Origin: Hymenobacter chitinivorans DSM 11115 | GTDB taxonomy: Bacteria; Bacteroidota; Bacteroidia; Cytophagales; Hymenobacteraceae | Reading direction: 5' to 3' | Assembly: GCF_002797555.1 (NCBI RefSeq) | Contig: NZ_PGFA01000004.1 | Location: forward strand, 310,001-374,000 | DNA: 64,000 nt | In this document: piece after piece, positions 50,177 to 59,722 of the stretch | Layout: each line of letters starts with the position of its first letter | How positions within the stretch are numbered: the stretch's first letter is position 1 | The notes under the pieces: generated by a model | Databases searched by the model: none | Seen by the model: the letters and a program-made list of their open reading frames with translations, nothing else | Told to the model about the DNA's origin: nothing | Translations under genes and position numbers: made by a program

Positions 50177-50623
50177 TCAGACCCGCAGGTGGTCGAACTG
50201 GAAGTCCTGAATACGGGCCTGAATGTCTTTGGGGCTCAGATTGTCCTGGGCCGCGGCGTCGACCAGGGCCGGCAGCTCGGCGTCGCCGGCGAAGCGCAGG
50301 GACAGAATCTGCTTCATCTGCAGCCGGGCTTCGTAGGCGCGCAGGCTTTTGCCGGTCAGCTCGAAATAGCGCTGCCGCACTTCCAGCCGAATCAGGCGGT
50401 CCTGCAACGCCAGGGCGTAGTGCTGGCGCAGCATGATGAGGGTGCCCAGGCTCACAATGGCCAGGAACATGACGGTAAACCAGAGGCGGGAAATTTCGTC
50501 GTTGCCGGCCACGTTCAGGTAGCGCCGAATCCCGTAGCCGGCCAGCACCAGGGCGGCGGGCACCAGCACGAAATGGTGCCAGGGGTAGTACATGGGTTTG
50601 TTTTTGGTCGGTTGGTCGGCCAT
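50177..50623 (-). CDS. DUF6526-like membrane protein
   Basis: This is a 148-residue protein with two membrane helices (FVLVPAALVLAGYGIRRYL and LWFTVMFLAIVSLGTLIML), then a cytoplasmic helical part (LIRLEVRQRYFELTGKSLRAYEARLQMKQILSLRFAGDAE) in which RLEVRQRYFELTG is the conserved family core. I chose the ATG at 50623. The function is unknown. It is separated from the Lys-rich periplasmic protein gene upstream by a terminator, so it is probably transcribed on its own. Confidence 0.78.
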   Translation of the reverse strand: MADQPTKNKPMYYPWHHFVLVPAALVLAGYGIRRYLNVAGNDEISRLWFTVMFLAIVSLGTLIMLRQHYALALQDRLIRLEVRQRYFELTGKSLRAYEARLQMKQILSLRFAGDAELPALVDAAAQDNLSPKDIQARIQDFQFDHLRV

Positions 50624-50678
50624 AGGAACGGAGGAAAGAAGGAGTGAAGGGGTAAGGAAAGGGTGAAGGAACACAAAA

Positions 50679-50706
50679 AACACTCCGACCCAAGGGCCGG
50701 AGTGTT
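50679..50706 (-). terminator. Rho-independent terminator
   Basis: AACACTCCGG pairs with TCGGAGTGTT on the minus strand, followed by TTTTGTG, 30 bp after the stop of the gene at 50735. Confidence 0.82.
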
Positions 50707-50734
50707 GAAACGAGGCGGGAGAGGCCGGAGCTGC

Positions 50735-51076
50735 TTACGATACTTTGGTAGCGGCTTTGGCGGCCCGGGTGCGCTTTTTCTCTTCTTGCAAGGCTTGCTT
50801 GGCGGCTTTTTCCTGGGTACGAGCCTGCTTGGCGGCTAGCTGCTGCTCCTTGAGCTGGCGCTTCTGCTCCTTGAGCTGGGCCTTGGTGTCGGCGACGGCG
50901 CTGCTGGTGGAGGACGACTGGTTTTTCTGGTCGTTGAGCGTAGCCCGGGCGTTGGCGGTGCGCTGCTGCTGCAGTTGCAGGCGGGCCTGGGCGGTGTCGG
51001 CGGGGGCGGCGGTTTGGGCTTGGGCAGCGCCGGTGAACAACGTGACGGCGGCGAGTATGGCGAATATCTTTTTCAT
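50735..51076 (-). CDS. Small exported coiled-coil protein, Lys/Gln/Ala-rich
   Basis: This is a 113-residue protein with a signal peptide (LAAVTLFTGAAQAQ). The rest is one long helix rich in Gln, Lys and Ala (AQLKEQKRQLKEQQLAAKQA), strongly basic at the end (KRTRAAKAATKV). It should be a periplasmic coiled coil. No family is recognised; low-complexity helices of this kind give little information. The start is the ATG at 51076. Confidence 0.7.
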   Translation of the reverse strand: MKKIFAILAAVTLFTGAAQAQTAAPADTAQARLQLQQQRTANARATLNDQKNQSSSTSSAVADTKAQLKEQKRQLKEQQLAAKQARTQEKAAKQALQEEKKRTRAAKAATKVS

Positions 51077-51144
51077 GGCTGAGGGGAGAAGTTACGGTTT
51101 AGGCTGTAACGGCCCCTGGGTGCCATAGTTGAGATTTTGCCGAC

Positions 51145-52416
51145 TTATTCCTCCAGATAATCAAGGTCTTTGCCGTAGCTCTCGGGCAGGGTGCTGACGG
51201 CCCAGAAGGCAATGAGCAAGGACACCACCCCAATAATGGCGGCGCTGCCGATAATGCCCAGCGGCTGCCCGCCCACCTGCAGCCCCGAAAGTCCTTTGAA
51301 CAAGGGTACCAGCATGACTACCGAGCCCCGGGCAAAGTTGGGCGCCGTGGTGGCGACGGTAGCCCGCAGGTTGGTGCCAAACTGCTCGGCGGCCACCGTC
51401 ACGAACAGGGCCCAGAAACCCACGGTGAAGCCCAGCACGAAGCACACGACGTAGAAAGCCGTGGGGGAAGCCCCGCGAATGGCAAACAGATACACCGCGC
51501 AGAGCAGGCCGCAGAGCACCAAAAATAGCTGTAGGGCCCGGTTGCGGCTGCGAAAAATCTGGCTGAGGGTGCCGCTGGCAAAGTCGCCGAAGACGAGGCC
51601 GAAGTAGCACCAGAACACGCCCAGGCCGGCCGTAACCTCGCCGGTAATGCCCAGGGCGCGGCCAAACTCGGGGGCCAGGGTAATCAGGATGCCGACCACG
51701 AACCAGAGGGGCACCCCGATGAGCAGGCACTTCAGGTAGCGGGCCAGGCGCGGGCCGTTGGTAAAGAGGCTCAGGAAGTTGCCCCGCTCGGTTTCCGCCT
51801 GCTTGGCCTGTTCAAACATGCCCGACTCGTAGACGCCCACCCGCAGGGCCAGAAGCGCCAGACCCAGGCCGCCGCCCACGAAATAGGCGTTGCGCCAGCC
51901 CAGGGCCTCGCCCACCCAGTAGGCCAGCATGGCCCCCGACACGCCCACGGTGGCCACAATCATGGTGCCGTAGCCGCGCTTTTCCTTGGGCAGCGTCTCG
52001 GAAACCAGGGTGATACCCGCGCCCAGCTCCCCGGCCAGACCTACGCCGGCAATGAGACGGAGCCAGGCGTACTGGTCGATGGTCTGCACGAAGCCGTTGG
52101 CCAGGTTGGCCAGGGAGTAGAGCAGAATCGAGCCGAAGAGCACCGAGAGCCGGCCCCGTTTGTCGCCCAGAATGCCCCAGAGAATGCCGCCGAGCAGCAT
52201 GCCGCCCATCTGCATGTTAATCAGGAACAGGCCCTGATCCGTCACGGCCGCCGCGGCGGTGATACCCAAGTCGTTCAAGCTTTTAACCCGCACGATGCTG
52301 AACAGAATCAGGTCGTAGATGTCGACGAAGTAGCCCAGGGAAGCCACGATGACGATGGCGCTGAAGAGGGAGGCGGTTTTGGGGGCGGAATCTGGGCGGG
52401 GGGAAGTAATGGCCAT
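51145..52416 (-). CDS. MFS permease of the metabolite:H+ symporter (sugar/organic acid) type
   Basis: This is a 423-residue protein with about 12 membrane helices. The first reads ASLGYFVDIYDLILFSIV, with the buried Asp pair of MHS-like permeases. The MFS motif WGILGDKRGRLSVLFGS follows helix 2, and the fifth helix carries GVGLAGELGAGITLVSETLPKEKRG, the signature of this group. It probably imports a carboxylate or similar small solute with protons. It stands alone between small genes; the substrate is unknown. The start is the ATG at 52416. Confidence 0.87.
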   Translation of the reverse strand: MAITSPRPDSAPKTASLFSAIVIVASLGYFVDIYDLILFSIVRVKSLNDLGITAAAAVTDQGLFLINMQMGGMLLGGILWGILGDKRGRLSVLFGSILLYSLANLANGFVQTIDQYAWLRLIAGVGLAGELGAGITLVSETLPKEKRGYGTMIVATVGVSGAMLAYWVGEALGWRNAYFVGGGLGLALLALRVGVYESGMFEQAKQAETERGNFLSLFTNGPRLARYLKCLLIGVPLWFVVGILITLAPEFGRALGITGEVTAGLGVFWCYFGLVFGDFASGTLSQIFRSRNRALQLFLVLCGLLCAVYLFAIRGASPTAFYVVCFVLGFTVGFWALFVTVAAEQFGTNLRATVATTAPNFARGSVVMLVPLFKGLSGLQVGGQPLGIIGSAAIIGVVSLLIAFWAVSTLPESYGKDLDYLEE

Positions 52417-52465
52417 GTGGGAAAGGAGCGGAAGGAGCGGGATTAGGAACGCAGATTACGAAGAT

Positions 52466-52798
52466 TTACGCGCTCCGCAACTGGTGATACTGGCGGCAGC
52501 AGTCTTTGATTATGGCCTCGGCTACGTCATAATCCATCCAGCTGGCATCGTACTTACCCGGAACCGAGCCAGAAACCAAGAAGCCGTAAGCTTCACCACC
52601 CTCAAAAGACTGCATATCTACGGCGTCCATAAGGCTAGTTTCCGCAATGGAAAAAGCCCACTCCTTCCACCGGGCTCGGAAGTAAAACGGATAGGCGTTT
52701 ACCGTGCCTTCGGCCTGGACGGGGCAGTAACCCTCAAGCGCGCCCACCAGCTTTAATTGTTCGTCGTCAATCTTGCGGAAGTGCTCTTGCGGTATCAC
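52466..52798 (-). CDS. Small protein of unknown function, coupled to the CDF gene
   Basis: This is a 110-residue protein if translation begins at the GTG at 52798, which overlaps the TGA of the CDF transporter gene by 4 bp. The frame is open further upstream, but there it only translates the CDF gene out of frame, so the GTG start is preferred. Visible stretches are VIPQEHFRKIDDEQLKLVGA, PFYFRARWKEWAFSIAE and MDYDVAEAIIKDCCRQYHQL. It is acidic and probably cytoplasmic. No family is recognised. The coupling suggests a role linked to the exporter, or a simple late insertion. Confidence 0.6.
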   Translation of the reverse strand: MIPQEHFRKIDDEQLKLVGALEGYCPVQAEGTVNAYPFYFRARWKEWAFSIAETSLMDAVDMQSFEGGEAYGFLVSGSVPGKYDASWMDYDVAEAIIKDCCRQYHQLRSA

Positions 52799-53760
52799 AA
52801 AGATTTCTCTGATGTAGCGGTGGCCAGGGTTTCGGCGTCGCAGCAGCCGTGGTGGCCGGCTACGGCGGTATCCTGCTCGATCTGGATGGTGCAGTGGCCG
52901 ATGTTGAACTCGTGGACCAGGTCGTGCTGAAGGTTTTTGAGGAAGTGGTTGGCATCGGAGCTGCCGGAGGGGCGCACCACGTGGGCCGTTAGGGCGGTGT
53001 CCTGGGTACTCAGGGGCCACACGTGCAGGTCGTGGACCTCTACCACGCCGGGCTGGGCCAGCAGGAAGGTGCGCACTTGGTCCAGGTCGATGCCGGCGGG
53101 GACGGCCTGCAGGCTGAGCTGTACCGTTTCGCGCAGCAGGCCCCAGGAGCTATAGGCTACCAGGGCCAGGATGCCGAAGCTGATGGCTGGGTCGAGCCAG
53201 AGCCAGCCCGTGTAGTACACCAGTCCGCCGCCGATAACGACGCCCACTGATACCAGCGCGTCGGTGAGCATGTGCAGGTAAGCCCCGCGCACGTTCACGT
53301 CGCCCTTCTGCCCGCTGCTGAACAGCCAGGCCGTGAAGCCGTTGACGAGGATGCCCAGGCCGGCCAGCAGCATCACCATTTTGCCATTCACCGGCTCGGG
53401 GTGGCGCAGGTGCTCAATGGTTTCCCACAAAATGGCACCCAGTGCCGCGTACAGCAGGGCGGCATTAACCAGCGCGGCCTGAATAGTGACGCCCTTGTAG
53501 CCGTAAGTGTAGCGGGCCGAGGACCGGCGCTTGGCCAGCAGGGCCGCGCCCCAGGCTAGGGCCAGGCTTAGCACGTCGCTCAGGTTGTGGCCCGCGTCGG
53601 AAAGCAGGGCCGAGGAATTGGCCCACAGCCCGCCGGCGGCTTCGGCGGCCACAAAGAGCAGGTTCAGAGCAATGCCCCAACCAAAGGCCCGGCTGAAGTT
53701 GCCGTCGGCGGGCGGGCCGTGGTGATGACCGGCGTGGTCGTGAGCGTGCGAGGAAGCCAT
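52795..53760 (-). CDS. Cation diffusion facilitator (CzcD/ZitB-type) metal exporter
   Basis: This is a 321-residue protein with a His-rich N-terminus (SSHAHDHAGHHHG) and six membrane helices with metal sites SDAGHNLSD in helix 2 and HMLTDALVS in helix 5. The C-terminal cytoplasmic domain has VVEVHDLHVWPLS and HCTIQIEQD, and ends with a His-His-Gly-Cys-Cys motif. It exports Zn2+ and related ions in exchange for protons. I chose the ATG at 53760, which starts directly at the His-rich head. It is followed by an unknown small gene and preceded by a TonB receptor, consistent with a metal homeostasis locus. Confidence 0.92.
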   Translation of the reverse strand: MASSHAHDHAGHHHGPPADGNFSRAFGWGIALNLLFVAAEAAGGLWANSSALLSDAGHNLSDVLSLALAWGAALLAKRRSSARYTYGYKGVTIQAALVNAALLYAALGAILWETIEHLRHPEPVNGKMVMLLAGLGILVNGFTAWLFSSGQKGDVNVRGAYLHMLTDALVSVGVVIGGGLVYYTGWLWLDPAISFGILALVAYSSWGLLRETVQLSLQAVPAGIDLDQVRTFLLAQPGVVEVHDLHVWPLSTQDTALTAHVVRPSGSSDANHFLKNLQHDLVHEFNIGHCTIQIEQDTAVAGHHGCCDAETLATATSEKSL

Positions 53761-53783
53761 AGCGAGCAACGGAATAAAAAAAG

Positions 53784-53818
53784 CAGTTGACAGCAAGATA
53801 CCCACTTGCTGTCAACTG
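53784..53818 (-). terminator. Rho-independent terminator of the first TonB receptor gene
   Basis: A perfect 14-bp stem (CAGTTGACAGCAAG with its complement) around a 7-nt loop is followed on the minus strand by CTTTTTTTATT, upstream of the CDF gene. Confidence 0.85.
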
Positions 53819-53948
53819 CAGTTGTACGGAGAAGAAGTCTGGCAAGTCGGGCCAGTAGGTTATTGCGGGTGCTTCGAAACCCACCCAGGTAGCTTTGCAG
53901 TGGACTGCTGGGCCGCAGCCGAGCAGCCAGCACCACGGGCCGCCGGGC

Positions 53949-56411
53949 TTAGTTGAAAGCCAGCGGCACGACCAGCTTCAGGCTCACGTTGCGGCCCATG
54001 TTGTAGACGCCGGTGCGGCCGTTGCTGACGTTGTAGGCGGCGTACTTGAGGCGGCTCAGGTGGCTTTGGTAGCCCACGTCGAAGAGGTTATTGGCCGTCA
54101 GGTAGAGCGAAAACAGGGTTTTGGCCCGGGCATTCACCACGTCGGAGCCCAGGCCCAGGTTGACCAGGGTGTAGCCCGGGGTACGGGTTTCGGTGTCAAA
54201 GGCCGAGAAGAAGCGGTTCTGGGCGAAGGTGTGCTCCACGCCGGCCCGGGCGTAGAGGTTGTTCAAGCGGGAGCTGCCCACTTTGCGGAAGTTTACCCGC
54301 ACGGCCGACTGCAGCCGGTCGGCGGGAATAAAGGGCAGGTACTGCTGGCCCTCGGGCTGGTTGAGCTGCAGGGCCCGCACCATGGAGAAGGAGTTTTCGA
54401 AGTGCAGCCAGTCGAAGGGGTGGGGGTGAATATCGAGCGAGGCCTCGCCGCCGGCCAGGCGGGCCGTGCCCTGGGTGTACTGGAATACCGGGTCACCCTC
54501 GGCACTAATGAGGCCCTCAATCCGCTCGGGAAACACGTAGTTTTGAATCTGGTTGCGGAAGGCGTCGAGGCTCAGGCTGATGTGGTCGGTGGTATAGCTC
54601 ACGCCGCCATCGAGCTGCAGGCTGGTTTCGGCCTTGAGGTTCGGGGTTCCGATTTCGTAGCGGATGGTACCCTCGTGCTTGCCGTTGGAGGCCAGCTCGG
54701 CAATGTTCGGGGCCCGGAACCCGCGCGACACGTTGGCCTTGAGCAGCAGCTTCTCACTCACGTTGTAAGACCCGCCCACGCTGCCCGATACGTTGCGGAA
54801 GGTGCTGGTGAAGCCCCCAAATTTCTGCTCGCCTTCCCCGCTGCCCACGGGCTGGCCGGTATCGGGGTCGAGGTAGAGGGCGTCGGCCGTAATGCGGCGC
54901 AGGTCGTAGCGCAGGCCGCCGCTGAGGTCCAGGTTGCCGAAGGTTTTCTTGGTGACGGCAAACACGCCGCCGTCGAGCAGGCGGTAGGCCGGAATCAGGA
55001 ATTCGACGCCCTTGTTCACGTTTTCCTGGCGCATGCCGCTCAGGCCGATGGTGGTGCTCCAGCCGCTCATTTCGGGCAGGAAGTAGCGGGCGGCGTAGTC
55101 GAGGGTGCGAAGCTGGAAGTACAGGGAAGGGTCCTTGGGCAGCAGCACGTCGCCAAACTCCCGGCGCAGGTTCTGCTGCCAGCCCACGTTGAGCGTCAGC
55201 CGACTCTGGCCCAGGATAAAGTTGTTGTCGGTGCCGATGCGCAGGTGGTTGACTTGCTGCTGGGGCACGTCGAGGTCGTAGCCGCGCAGGTCCTGGTCGG
55301 TTACGGGCCGCTCATCGGCATACTGCCCGCCTACGTTTACCAGCTTCAGAAACTGGCCGGTTTCTTCGTCCCGCTCGCCTTCCACCAGGCCCAGCTGCTG
55401 GTTGAAGGAGTTGAAAGTGAGGTGGGAATAGCCCCAGCTTTTGTTGATGCCCACGTAGCCGTTGCCGTCCAGCTCCCGGAAGCCGGAGTTGTAAACGCGC
55501 CCGTCGTAGCGGTTGCGGTAGGCGCCGGCTATTTTGCCGCTGCCGCGCACCAGCCAGTTGAAGCCGTTGCGGTTGCCGGCATTCATCAGCGAATAGCCCT
55601 GCAGGTGATTATTGGTTTGGTAGTTGGCCGCCACCGAGCCCAGCACTTTGCCTTCCTCCACCGGGTCGGGGGCCAGGAAGTTGACCACCCCGGCCATACC
55701 GTCGGAACCGTAGAGCAGGCTGCCCGGGCCCTTGATAATCTCGGCCCGGTCGATGGCGTACTCGTCGATTTCGATGCCGTGCTCGTCGCCCCACTGCTGG
55801 CCCTCCTGCTTGGCCCCGTTGTTCAAGGTAATCACCCGATTCGAGCCCAGGCCCCGGATAACGGGCTTGCTGATGGCAGCTCCGGTCGTAATCTGGGCCA
55901 GGCCGGGCGTGTGGGCAATGGCATCAATGGCATTGGTGGAAGCGGCCTGATTGAGCTGGTTGCGGTCCACGACCGTGGTGGGCACCGGGGAGCGGCGCAT
56001 TTCCGTGGACGCCGACACGCCCGTGACGACCACCTGCCCGATTTCGGTGGCGGCCGTGGCCAAGGCGGCTTCCAGCGGCTGCCCCGAGCCGGTATCCACC
56101 GTCTTGACGAAGGTGTTGTAGCCAATAAAGCGAACCTGCATCAGGAAGCGGCCCCGGGGCAGGTTGCTAAAGCGGAAAGAGCCGTCGGGGCCGCTGGTAG
56201 TGGCCTGGCGCAGGTCCGGAAAGACGATGGTGGCGCCGGGCAGCGGCTCTTGGGTGGCCGCGTCGAGTACCCGGCCGGTGGTGGGCGCGGTGGCCACGCG
56301 GGCGGCGCGGGGCGTAGCGGTTGGGGGAACAGGTTGCTCCGGGGTTTGGGCCAACACGGAGCCGGAAACAGCAAACAAAAGCAGGCCGGGGGCCCAGGAA
56401 GAAGGAAGCAT
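53949..56411 (-). CDS. TonB-dependent outer-membrane receptor with carboxypeptidase-like N-domain
   Basis: This is an 820-residue protein with a signal peptide (LLLFAVSGSVLAQ) and a CarboxypepD-regulatory-like domain (GRVLDAATQEPLPGATIVFP). The plug has ITLNNGAKQEGQQWGDEHG and IIKGPGSLLYGSDGMAGVVN, followed by a 22-stranded barrel ending in a hydrophobic last strand. The QEGQQWG-xEHG-xEID plug motif is shared with the receptor at 57178, and I associate it with metal-uptake receptors of Bacteroidota. It imports a ligand across the outer membrane with TonB energy. I chose the ATG at 56411 for its clean signal peptide. Confidence 0.92.
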   Translation of the reverse strand: MLPSSWAPGLLLFAVSGSVLAQTPEQPVPPTATPRAARVATAPTTGRVLDAATQEPLPGATIVFPDLRQATTSGPDGSFRFSNLPRGRFLMQVRFIGYNTFVKTVDTGSGQPLEAALATAATEIGQVVVTGVSASTEMRRSPVPTTVVDRNQLNQAASTNAIDAIAHTPGLAQITTGAAISKPVIRGLGSNRVITLNNGAKQEGQQWGDEHGIEIDEYAIDRAEIIKGPGSLLYGSDGMAGVVNFLAPDPVEEGKVLGSVAANYQTNNHLQGYSLMNAGNRNGFNWLVRGSGKIAGAYRNRYDGRVYNSGFRELDGNGYVGINKSWGYSHLTFNSFNQQLGLVEGERDEETGQFLKLVNVGGQYADERPVTDQDLRGYDLDVPQQQVNHLRIGTDNNFILGQSRLTLNVGWQQNLRREFGDVLLPKDPSLYFQLRTLDYAARYFLPEMSGWSTTIGLSGMRQENVNKGVEFLIPAYRLLDGGVFAVTKKTFGNLDLSGGLRYDLRRITADALYLDPDTGQPVGSGEGEQKFGGFTSTFRNVSGSVGGSYNVSEKLLLKANVSRGFRAPNIAELASNGKHEGTIRYEIGTPNLKAETSLQLDGGVSYTTDHISLSLDAFRNQIQNYVFPERIEGLISAEGDPVFQYTQGTARLAGGEASLDIHPHPFDWLHFENSFSMVRALQLNQPEGQQYLPFIPADRLQSAVRVNFRKVGSSRLNNLYARAGVEHTFAQNRFFSAFDTETRTPGYTLVNLGLGSDVVNARAKTLFSLYLTANNLFDVGYQSHLSRLKYAAYNVSNGRTGVYNMGRNVSLKLVVPLAFN

Positions 56412-56581
56412 AATGACTACAAAAACGCCGTAGCGCATGAACGGGAAATGAGGAGAGAAGATGCAGCCCGGAAACAGGAAAACACCGGCCAGCAGCCGAT
56501 GTCTTCGTTAAGCTCTCCAAAACCAAACCAATTGGAGACGTGAGGCCCCGCCGAAACCGGGCCTGACTACTGGATTTTGCC

Positions 56582-57145
56582 CTAGCGGACGGCCGTCGGG
56601 AAGGAGACTTCCACGTCGGTGTCGCCGGGGGCAAACGTGCCGTTTTTCGCGCCGGGCTGGTGGCGCAGCGTAATTTTGAGGGTGCCCGTGGTGCCGGTGG
56701 CATTAGCCGAGCCGGCTACCACGCGGGTATCGAGGCCCACTTCGAGGCCCTTTGGGTCCTTGTCGGTGCGGGTGATGGTCAGGTTCACATTGCTGGGCTC
56801 GAAGAAGAAGATGTGCTCATCGGCTTCCTCCTTGATTTCAGCGGAGGTATCAACTACCGGATTCTTGGTTTCGTCGAGCAATACCAGCTTGCCGGTGTAA
56901 GTAGTGCCGGCGGCCAGCGTGAGCGTGCCGATAACCGGGGCCGCGCCCCCGTCGCCGTCCGCGTCGCGGTACTGCACCGTCACGGGCGTGCCGCCGCCCA
57001 CCGGGGTCAGCTCGTAGCGCACCGTCGTGATTTGCTCGTTGTCATCGTCGGGCTGCGGGTCGTCATCGTCTTTTTTGCAAGCCCCGAGTAAGGGAGCAAC
57101 CAGCAACAGGGCCAACCAGGATTTCTTGATCAAAGGATGCGTCAT
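56582..57145 (-). CDS. Acidic lipoprotein between two TonB receptors
   Basis: This is a 187-residue lipoprotein (ALLLVAPLLGACKKDDDD) with an Asp-rich linker, then an all-beta domain: VRYELTPVGGGTPVTVQYRD, ADGDGG (a possible cation loop), TGKLVLLDETKNP, and EHIFFFEPSNVNLTI. Bacteroidota proteins of this type are often labelled 'type 1 periplasmic binding fold', a name of doubtful value. It is probably a surface or periplasmic partner of the neighbouring receptors. The start is the ATG at 57145. Confidence 0.75.
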   Translation of the reverse strand: MTHPLIKKSWLALLLVAPLLGACKKDDDDPQPDDDNEQITTVRYELTPVGGGTPVTVQYRDADGDGGAAPVIGTLTLAAGTTYTGKLVLLDETKNPVVDTSAEIKEEADEHIFFFEPSNVNLTITRTDKDPKGLEVGLDTRVVAGSANATGTTGTLKITLRHQPGAKNGTFAPGDTDVEVSFPTAVR

Positions 57146-57177
57146 ACGTGAAAAGCGTAAAAAATGGAAAGGAAGAA

Positions 57178-59586
57178 CTAGTGAAGTTTGTGGGGCAGCT
57201 CCAGCGGGATATGCACCCGCAGGCTCACGTTGCGGCCCATTTCGTCGGTGAAGTAGCGGTAGCGGTTCAGGTAGTCGCGGTAGCGCTGGTTGAGCAGATT
57301 GGAGCCCGTCAGGCTAACCTCCACCGGTAGGCGGCCCCAGCGGATGGTCGTCCCGATTTCCGCGTTGAGCAGGGCATAGCCGGCCGGCGGGGCCAGCAAG
57401 TCGCGGGCCTCGTAGTGGTCGGGCACCCGGGTTTGGCGGGCCACGGCGTACACGCCGGCCTGGGCGTAGCGGCCCGCCAGCGGGCCCCGGTCGTGGCCCC
57501 AGGTGTAGCGCAGGGTCGTTTCGAGCCGGTCGGCGGGCATCAGAATCTGCCACTCGTCGGCCCGGGTGTCGCGGGTGCGCACCACCGAGCCCTTGGCCGA
57601 CAAGAGCCAGTCGGCGGTGAGCTGGTAGCTGGTGCTCAGGTCGAGGCCGCGGAAGGTGGCGTCGGTTTGCAGGTACTGCCAGCTGATATGGCTGCCGCGC
57701 ACGGTTTGCACGGGTTCGGTCAGCGGCACCTGGTAGATGAAGTCCAGAATCCGGTTCTGGTACACCGTCACTTCCCCGTTGAAGCGCGGATTGGCGTGCC
57801 AGTTCACGGTCAGGCCGGTGTTGAGGGCCGTTTCGGGCAGTAGCGGCGTGGCGCCGGGTATCAGGTCGTTGCCTAGCTCATACATACCGTTGTGCACACC
57901 TTCGCTAAACCGCTCGTTGGCCGCCGGAGCCCGCCGCGTCAGGCCCGTATTCAGGCTGAAGGTGAAGTGGGCCGAGGGGTCGTAGGTGGCACCCAGGGAG
58001 GCGGCGGGAGTAGTGTACTGAAACCGGCTGCGGTCCACGAAGAAAGCGCCGTTGGCGGCCCGGTCGCCGCGCTTCACGGCCAGGTCACGCCGGTCGAGGC
58101 GCAGGCCGCCTTCGAGCAGCCAGGCGCCCCACTGCCATTTTTCAATCCAGAAAGCGCCACCAATCAGGTTGGTGTAGTAGGGAATAAACTGCCGGCTACC
58201 GTTGGCGTAGCGGTTAGCCTGGTAAGTGCCGGCCAGGCCCACGCTGCCCCGAAAGTAGTGCCAGGGCTTGTGCTCCCACAGCAGCTCGGCGGTGCTGGTG
58301 CGGTTGGTGTAGCTCAGCTCGGGCTTGTTGAGGCTGGCCAGGTTGTCGTTGCGGGGCCGGAACTTGTCGTACTCGTCCCGGAAGTCGGTTTGCTGAGCTA
58401 GGGTGAGCTGGAACTGGCCCGCCGCGCCGGTCTGCACAAAGCCCGTGAGCTTGGCCACATCGTGGCGCACGTGTTGGTAGGCCCGGTCAATGGCGTAGCT
58501 GAAGCCGGTGGTTTCCAGCGGCTCGGTCCGGGCAATGGCCAGCAGCAAATCCGTCTTGCTTTCGGCGTGCGACGCCGGCAAAATGCCAATGCGGGTGTTG
58601 AACTGGCTGTAGAAAACTTCCAGTCCGTACGTCGGCTTACGCCAGCCCACGGCCCCGGAAAAGTTCTGCTCGGCGAAGCCGGAGTTCTTCAGGTAGTAGT
58701 CGGGGGTGCGCATGGTGCCGGCGCGCCGCAAAGAGCCCTGGGCCCGCCAACTCAGGGCCGGCAGCCGGCGCAGATTGCCGTCCAGCGTGGCGGAGGTGGC
58801 GCCCAGGCCGTTGTTGCTCATACCCACCAGGCTCAGGTCGGCGCTGATGCCGGCCGAGTCCCGCAGCGGCTTGGGCTCTACCAGCACCACGCCGCCAATG
58901 GCGTCGGAGCCGTAGCGTACACTGGCCGCCCCCTTCACCACCGTGAGGCGGGAGGCAATGAAGGGGTCAATTTCCGGTCCGTGCTCCACGCCCCACTGCT
59001 GGCCTTCCTGGCGCACCCCGTTGTTGAGAATCGTGACGCGGTTGGAGTGCAGCCCGTGCACCATGGGCTTGAAAATGCCCGGCCCGGTCTGAATAGCCGT
59101 GACGCCCGCCATCTTCTGCAGAGCTTCGCCCAGGGCCTGACCCCGGGTCTGCTGCAGGGCCTGCCCGGCCAATACCGCCGTGGGCTGGGTGGTGGGCGCG
59201 GCCGTGCGCTGGCCCTGGACCAGCGCGCTGTTAAGCAGAATGGCGTCGGGGTGCAACTGAAAATCCCGAATGACGGCCCCCGCCACGCGCACTTCGGCCG
59301 CCTCCGGGCTGTAGCCCAGGTAGGAAACCTGCACGTGGTAAAGGCCCGCGCAAACGTGGAAGTGGTAGTTGCCGGCCGCATCGGTCTGGGTAGCCTGCTG
59401 CGTTTCCAGCAGCACCACCGTAGCGCCCGGCAGCCCCTCCCGCGACTCGTGGTCGGTGGCGTGGCCGCTCAAGGAGAGCGTGCATTCGGGCACCTGCTGG
59501 GCTGCCTGCGCCACGGCGGTTGCAGCTAACAGCCACAGCCACAGTGCACACGCTGCCCTAGCAACTGCCAGGAAGCGAGAATCCAT
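57178..59586 (-). CDS. TonB-dependent outer-membrane receptor, second
   Basis: This is an 802-residue protein with a signal peptide (LWLWLLAATAVAQA), a CarboxypepD-like domain (SGHATDHESREGLPGATVVL), and a plug with VTILNNGVRQEGQQWGVEHG and VVKGAASVRYGSDAIGGVV, then the barrel. The last strand ends in the aromatic-poor LELPHKLH, which is unusual but follows VSLRVHIP. It is clearly related to the receptor at 53949. I chose the ATG at 59586 because it gives a proper signal peptide. With the lipoprotein, the small His-rich protein and the CDF exporter it makes a probable metal uptake and efflux locus. Confidence 0.92.
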   Translation of the reverse strand: MDSRFLAVARAACALWLWLLAATAVAQAAQQVPECTLSLSGHATDHESREGLPGATVVLLETQQATQTDAAGNYHFHVCAGLYHVQVSYLGYSPEAAEVRVAGAVIRDFQLHPDAILLNSALVQGQRTAAPTTQPTAVLAGQALQQTRGQALGEALQKMAGVTAIQTGPGIFKPMVHGLHSNRVTILNNGVRQEGQQWGVEHGPEIDPFIASRLTVVKGAASVRYGSDAIGGVVLVEPKPLRDSAGISADLSLVGMSNNGLGATSATLDGNLRRLPALSWRAQGSLRRAGTMRTPDYYLKNSGFAEQNFSGAVGWRKPTYGLEVFYSQFNTRIGILPASHAESKTDLLLAIARTEPLETTGFSYAIDRAYQHVRHDVAKLTGFVQTGAAGQFQLTLAQQTDFRDEYDKFRPRNDNLASLNKPELSYTNRTSTAELLWEHKPWHYFRGSVGLAGTYQANRYANGSRQFIPYYTNLIGGAFWIEKWQWGAWLLEGGLRLDRRDLAVKRGDRAANGAFFVDRSRFQYTTPAASLGATYDPSAHFTFSLNTGLTRRAPAANERFSEGVHNGMYELGNDLIPGATPLLPETALNTGLTVNWHANPRFNGEVTVYQNRILDFIYQVPLTEPVQTVRGSHISWQYLQTDATFRGLDLSTSYQLTADWLLSAKGSVVRTRDTRADEWQILMPADRLETTLRYTWGHDRGPLAGRYAQAGVYAVARQTRVPDHYEARDLLAPPAGYALLNAEIGTTIRWGRLPVEVSLTGSNLLNQRYRDYLNRYRYFTDEMGRNVSLRVHIPLELPHKLH

Positions 59587-59722
59587 AAAAGAAAAGGGAA
59601 GCCAGTGGGTAAAACCACTGCTGCGCATGGGGCGTCTCAACGGCGCTGGGCCACGTTGAGGTTAGGCCCCAGCCGGACGCCAAAGCCCGGCCGGAGCTAG
59701 CAGCAGCTCATTACTCGAACGT